A stretch of 64,000 bases of DNA, taken from NCBI GenBank assembly GCA_900708905.1, contig CAADRB010000009.1, positions 693,435 to 757,434 of the forward strand. Direction: 5' to 3'. The stretch's first letter is position 1, and the number at the start of each line of letters is the position of its first letter. The stretch is from Hymenolepis diminuta. Its lineage: Eukaryota; Platyhelminthes; Cestoda; Cyclophyllidea; Hymenolepididae. The notes under the pieces were generated by a model. That model had not been told where the DNA came from and did no database searches. It saw only the letters and a list, made by a program, of their open reading frames with translations. Shown here in pieces: positions 63,301 through 64,000 of this stretch. The position numbers and the translations under genes are program-made.

Positions 63301-63489
63301 CTTTGTATCATTTTTGAAGTAATACTAGGAAATATGAGAAAAAAAGCAACATACAAAATCAATGGGATGGCCATGCTTTATCGCCTCTGTAAATAATTTC
63401 TGTTGCGCCTTGCATTTATCTGGATCAGATGCGTATACTGACGCAGTAACGGCGAGGATAGTTAGAAGAAACATTATGCTGCAGCGCAT
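32856..63489 (-). CDS. SORT1: Sortilin-family VPS10-domain sorting receptor, 16 exons
   Basis: Coding exons in order: 63355-63489, 63262-63324, 63163-63230, 63024-63132, 62808-62984, 62631-62766, 62284-62561, 60544-60604, 55400-55680, 48707-48886, 43464-43890, 41353-41473, 40988-41062, 37009-37234, 32905-33325 and 32856-32872; about 924 residues. Signal peptide 1-20; VPS10 propeller about 55-640 with Asp boxes STDNGKTF (89), TDSGQSW (145), SEDGGSTW (242), SEDGGNTF (303), SDDGGYTW (487) and STDGGRCW (529); 10CC module with Cys 639, 663, 680, 695, 697, 704, 716, 728, 753 and 773; membrane helix 787-807; cytoplasmic tail 808-924. There is no fibronectin or LDLR repeat, so it is sortilin-like rather than SorLA or SorCS. 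Known sortilins carry ligands between Golgi, surface and endosomes. All splice sites are GT/AG and every phase fits. The exon 9/10 junction and the last 5 residues are uncertain. Confidence 0.93.
33326..37008 (-). other. Sortilin intron 14
   Basis: A 3.68-kb intron. It contains R4 repeat copy 2 (35361-35485) preceded by a pyrimidine-rich tract. No other gene is seen. Confidence 0.8.
35361..35485 (+). repeat. Dispersed repeat R4, copy 2
   Basis: Partner of 15910-16020 (see there). It lies antisense in sortilin intron 14. The clearest shared block is CTGGTCTTCT, then GAAAG, and AGATCATTA followed by GGATAT / GGAATATC. Confidence 0.6.
37009..37234 (-). CDS. SORT1: Sortilin exon 14, 10CC part b
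   Basis: 75 codons with EYGYWRDSSGKCVENP and the hallmark GYRKVPGTRCQGG, which corresponds to GYRKIPGDKCQGG of vertebrate sortilin. The last Cys of the module is in RHCPPKF. Acceptor TTTTTCTCTAG, donor CCC|GTAAGC, phase 0 into the membrane exon. Confidence 0.95.
39226..39247 (+). repeat. Mariner left terminal inverted repeat
   Basis: Starts ACAGAGTTTCTGTCC directly after the TA at 39224-39225. It pairs with 40445-40466 on the other strand. Confidence 0.75.
40445..40466 (-). repeat. Mariner right terminal inverted repeat
   Basis: Read on the minus strand it starts ACAGAAGTTCTGCC and is followed outward by TA at 40467-40468. It agrees with the left end at 17 of 22 positions. Confidence 0.75.
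40988..41473 (-). CDS. SORT1: Sortilin exons 12-13, 10CC part a
   Basis: Exon 12 (41353-41473) and exon 13 (40988-41062) are separated by a 290-bp intron (GTAGGT...CTTTAG). They encode GDYELWYPHR, the GCLLGVRETSYRL stretch and the ICEC pair, matching the family's DYTIWLAH, GCILGYKEQFLRL and ICLC. Both outer junctions split Cys codons (T|GT and TG|T), and both restore cysteine. Confidence 0.93.
41474..43463 (-). other. Sortilin intron 11
   Basis: A 1.99-kb intron. It contains a GATG/GGAT-rich microsatellite-like tract at about 43262-43290 followed by a CTCTCTATCTCTCTC tract. No other gene is seen. Confidence 0.8.
43464..43890 (-). CDS. SORT1: Sortilin exon 11, propeller end with Ser/Thr/Pro-rich insertion
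   Basis: Begins GLDGPHHYQIGNRGG, matching the LEGPHYYTILDSGG region of the family, then the Asp box STDGGRCW and the closing strands FTGLVTEPGGRAM and AVAVYGYG. Between the Asp box and FTGL lie about 55 residues; known sortilins have about 10. The extra stretch, residues about 542-590, is rich in Ser, Thr, Pro, Asp and Glu. The exon ends AAG AAT T|GTAAGT, splitting Cys 639, the first Cys of the 10CC module. Confidence 0.93.
43891..48706 (-). other. Sortilin intron 10
   Basis: A 4.82-kb intron. It holds R2 copy 2 (48086-48178), a possible diverged R4 copy (about 46310-46390) and, near 46480, the decamer TCTGACGCCG that forms the arms of the palindrome at 26962-27020. No other gene is seen. 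Confidence 0.8.
48086..48178 (+). repeat. Dispersed repeat R2, copy 2
   Basis: Partner of 10151-10248. TTTGATCTTTG, then CTCAGGTTGTACAATTTC at its left and CCAGGATTTGCCCCTTAG at its right are the best conserved parts. Confidence 0.6.
48707..48886 (-). CDS. SORT1: Sortilin exon 10
   Basis: Encodes VCGLQVSNQFSLRKRV, the GLILVHGHV strand and the Asp box SDDGGYTW at its end, before donor AAG|GTGAGT. Acceptor ATATTTAG|GTATGTGG gives 60 whole codons and keeps Cys 438, which would be the partner of Cys 421 in the propeller. The alternative acceptor ACAAG|TCAGT (exon end 48870) drops this Cys. Confidence 0.85.
48887..55399 (-). other. Sortilin intron 9
   Basis: The longest intron, about 6.5 kb. It contains a locally GC-rich block at about 52120-52640 with a run of 12 G (52198-52209). 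A repeat-like segment at 54922-54985 resembles 57333-57385. No other gene is seen. An undetected short sortilin exon is possible because the exon 9/10 join is not ideal. Confidence 0.7.
52120..52640. other. GC-rich block inside intron 9
   Basis: About 500 bp of visibly higher G+C than the surrounding DNA, with GA-rich segments (GGGGGAGTGGAGGG, GGTAGGGAGAGGG) and their complements, and the G12 run. The motif CACGCTGACTC near 52512 also occurs as GCACGCTGACTC near 15650, suggesting shared repeat origin. No coding frame is convincing. Confidence 0.4.
55400..55680 (-). CDS. SORT1: Sortilin exon 9
   Basis: Encodes TGHGILYVSDSTGTVFTESL and on to the SLRRHFY strand, the FLATQ strand, a degenerate Asp box (THNRGATW, residue 403) and a Cys (SCDPP, residue 421). 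The upper boundary is firm (CCAG|AC). The lower boundary is not: the phase-0 donor ATC|GTACCA at 55398-55399 fits exon 10 starting at 48886, whereas the better-looking donor CAAG|GTGAAC (exon end 55417) would need exon 10 to start at 48870. Confidence 0.85.
58035..58080 (+). repeat. Dispersed repeat R5, copy 2
   Basis: AGATGGGAGTGGCGCCACCACCC, then AAACTTTTAAAC, resembles AGATTGGAGTAATGCCACTACCC, then AAACTCTAAAAC, at 4028-4070. Short and diverged. Confidence 0.45.
59471..59515 (+). repeat. Dispersed repeat R3, copy 2
   Basis: Partner of 32646-32690 (see there), located in sortilin intron 8. Confidence 0.6.
60544..60604 (-). CDS. SORT1: Sortilin exon 8
   Basis: A 61-base exon encoding FFSVLEIERDCVFLHVDEPG plus the first base of the next codon. 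VFLHVDEPG matches the strongly conserved VFMHVDEPG strand of sortilins. Acceptor TTTTTTTCTAG, donor GGGGTAAGT. It joins exon 7 in phase 0 and exon 9 in phase 1 (G|AC = Asp). Confidence 0.93.
60605..62283 (-). other. Sortilin intron 7
   Basis: A 1.68-kb AT-rich intron, the first long one in the gene. Nothing else is recognised in it. Confidence 0.85.
62284..63489 (-). CDS. SORT1: Sortilin exons 1-7: signal peptide and first propeller blades
   Basis: Seven exons are separated by introns of 30, 31, 30, 39, 41 and 69 bp. The start ATG at 63487-63489 gives MRCSIMFLLTILAVTASVYA, a classic signal peptide; the frame is open 10 codons further upstream only from a TTG. The conserved LTWTGDSTG of blade one lies in exon 2. 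The 69-bp intron (62562-62630) is a multiple of three without an in-frame stop, so retention would add 23 residues. I splice it because removal restores the family spacing between the TIYALHGK strand and the SEDGGSTW Asp box. Residues 267-272 are an unusual acidic run (DADDDD). Confidence 0.93.
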
Positions 63490-64000
63490 CCAAAGCCCAT
63501 TACCTTTAAATACGTGCAAGCGGACTCAAGGTTAAAAAGTTGGTAAAATTCACCCAAATAAAAGACATTTGTGAAATATAACACATAGTTAAAAGTGTTT
63601 GAGTTTTCCATTTAATTCACCAGACAATTACAGTACGCAGTATTTTATTAATATCTTATTGTCGCCATGTATTAAACTACTCTAACATATTAAATGAAAA
63701 ATTATTATACATGTTTAGTAAAATGATTCAATGGAAAGTCCTTAAAAAATTTTTAATGGCTGTTTGTTGTATGACAGGGGTTTATATATTTATAAATATT
63801 CGGATCTATTCGGATCAAAATGACTTGACTTCACGTTGAGCCCATAACTCATAACGCATGAATATCACAACCGAGATCATGAGCTTAAAACTCGTTCGTG
63901 TACAAACACTAATTAGTATGATCAATTCTAGCGAATGCCACTGTTTTGAATGACTGGATGTAAGAATCTCGGTAAGGACGAGACTAAAATATATCCCTCA
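63490..64000 (-). other. Presumed 5' flank or leader of the sortilin gene
   Basis: No coding sequence is recognised upstream of the start ATG. A non-coding 5' exon may lie here or beyond the window. No promoter motif is convincing. Confidence 0.5.

Noticed and set aside
63490..63519. Upstream extension of the sortilin start by ten codons
   Set aside because: The extended frame begins with TTG, not ATG. The ATG at 63487-63489 gives a better signal peptide.
1..64000. CRISPR arrays, operons, bacterial or phage genes
   Set aside because: No regularly spaced direct repeats and no prokaryotic gene organisation; the spliced genes show that the DNA is eukaryotic.

Overview
This window looks like AT-rich nuclear DNA from an invertebrate animal, most likely a parasitic flatworm (trematode or cestode). 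The reasons are spliced genes with canonical GT/AG introns as short as 30 bp, one gene whose 5' introns are tiny and whose later introns are kilobases long (a pattern reported for Schistosoma), and decayed mariner and Ty3/gypsy copies. The lineage is an inference. Most of the window does not code.

Three protein-coding genes can be read in full. (1) Positions 25538-26263, plus strand: a 227-residue homologue of the kinetochore protein SPC25, with one 42-bp intron. (2) Positions 27992-28452, minus strand: an 88-residue SEC61 beta subunit of the ER translocon, in three exons, with the first intron directly after the start ATG. (3) Positions 32856-63489, minus strand: a sortilin-family (VPS10 domain) sorting receptor of about 924 residues in 16 exons. 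It has a signal peptide, a beta-propeller with Asp-box repeats, a 10CC module with exactly ten cysteines, one membrane segment and a long cytoplasmic tail. It fills nearly half of the window. SPC25 and SEC61B converge tail to tail. The three genes have no evident functional link beyond proximity; SEC61B and sortilin both belong to the secretory pathway.

Mobile and repeat DNA: a nearly whole but dead mariner element (39226-40466) with recognisable terminal inverted repeats lies antisense in sortilin intron 13. A broken Ty3/gypsy gag-protease-RT fragment lies at about 8.06-9.56 kb, with a weaker possible second piece at 13.46-13.72 kb. Several dispersed repeat families occur in two or more copies (17.76/18.47/19.76 kb; 15.9/35.4 kb; 10.15/48.09 kb; 32.65/59.47 kb; 4.03/58.03 kb). 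A cluster of nested perfect and near-perfect inverted repeats sits at 26700-27020 between SPC25 and SEC61B and is the least explained structure in the window.

Regions 1-8040, 9560-25530 and 28453-32855, and the long sortilin introns, show no other gene I can support. The sortilin exon 9/10 junction and its extreme C-terminus are the main points that need transcript evidence.
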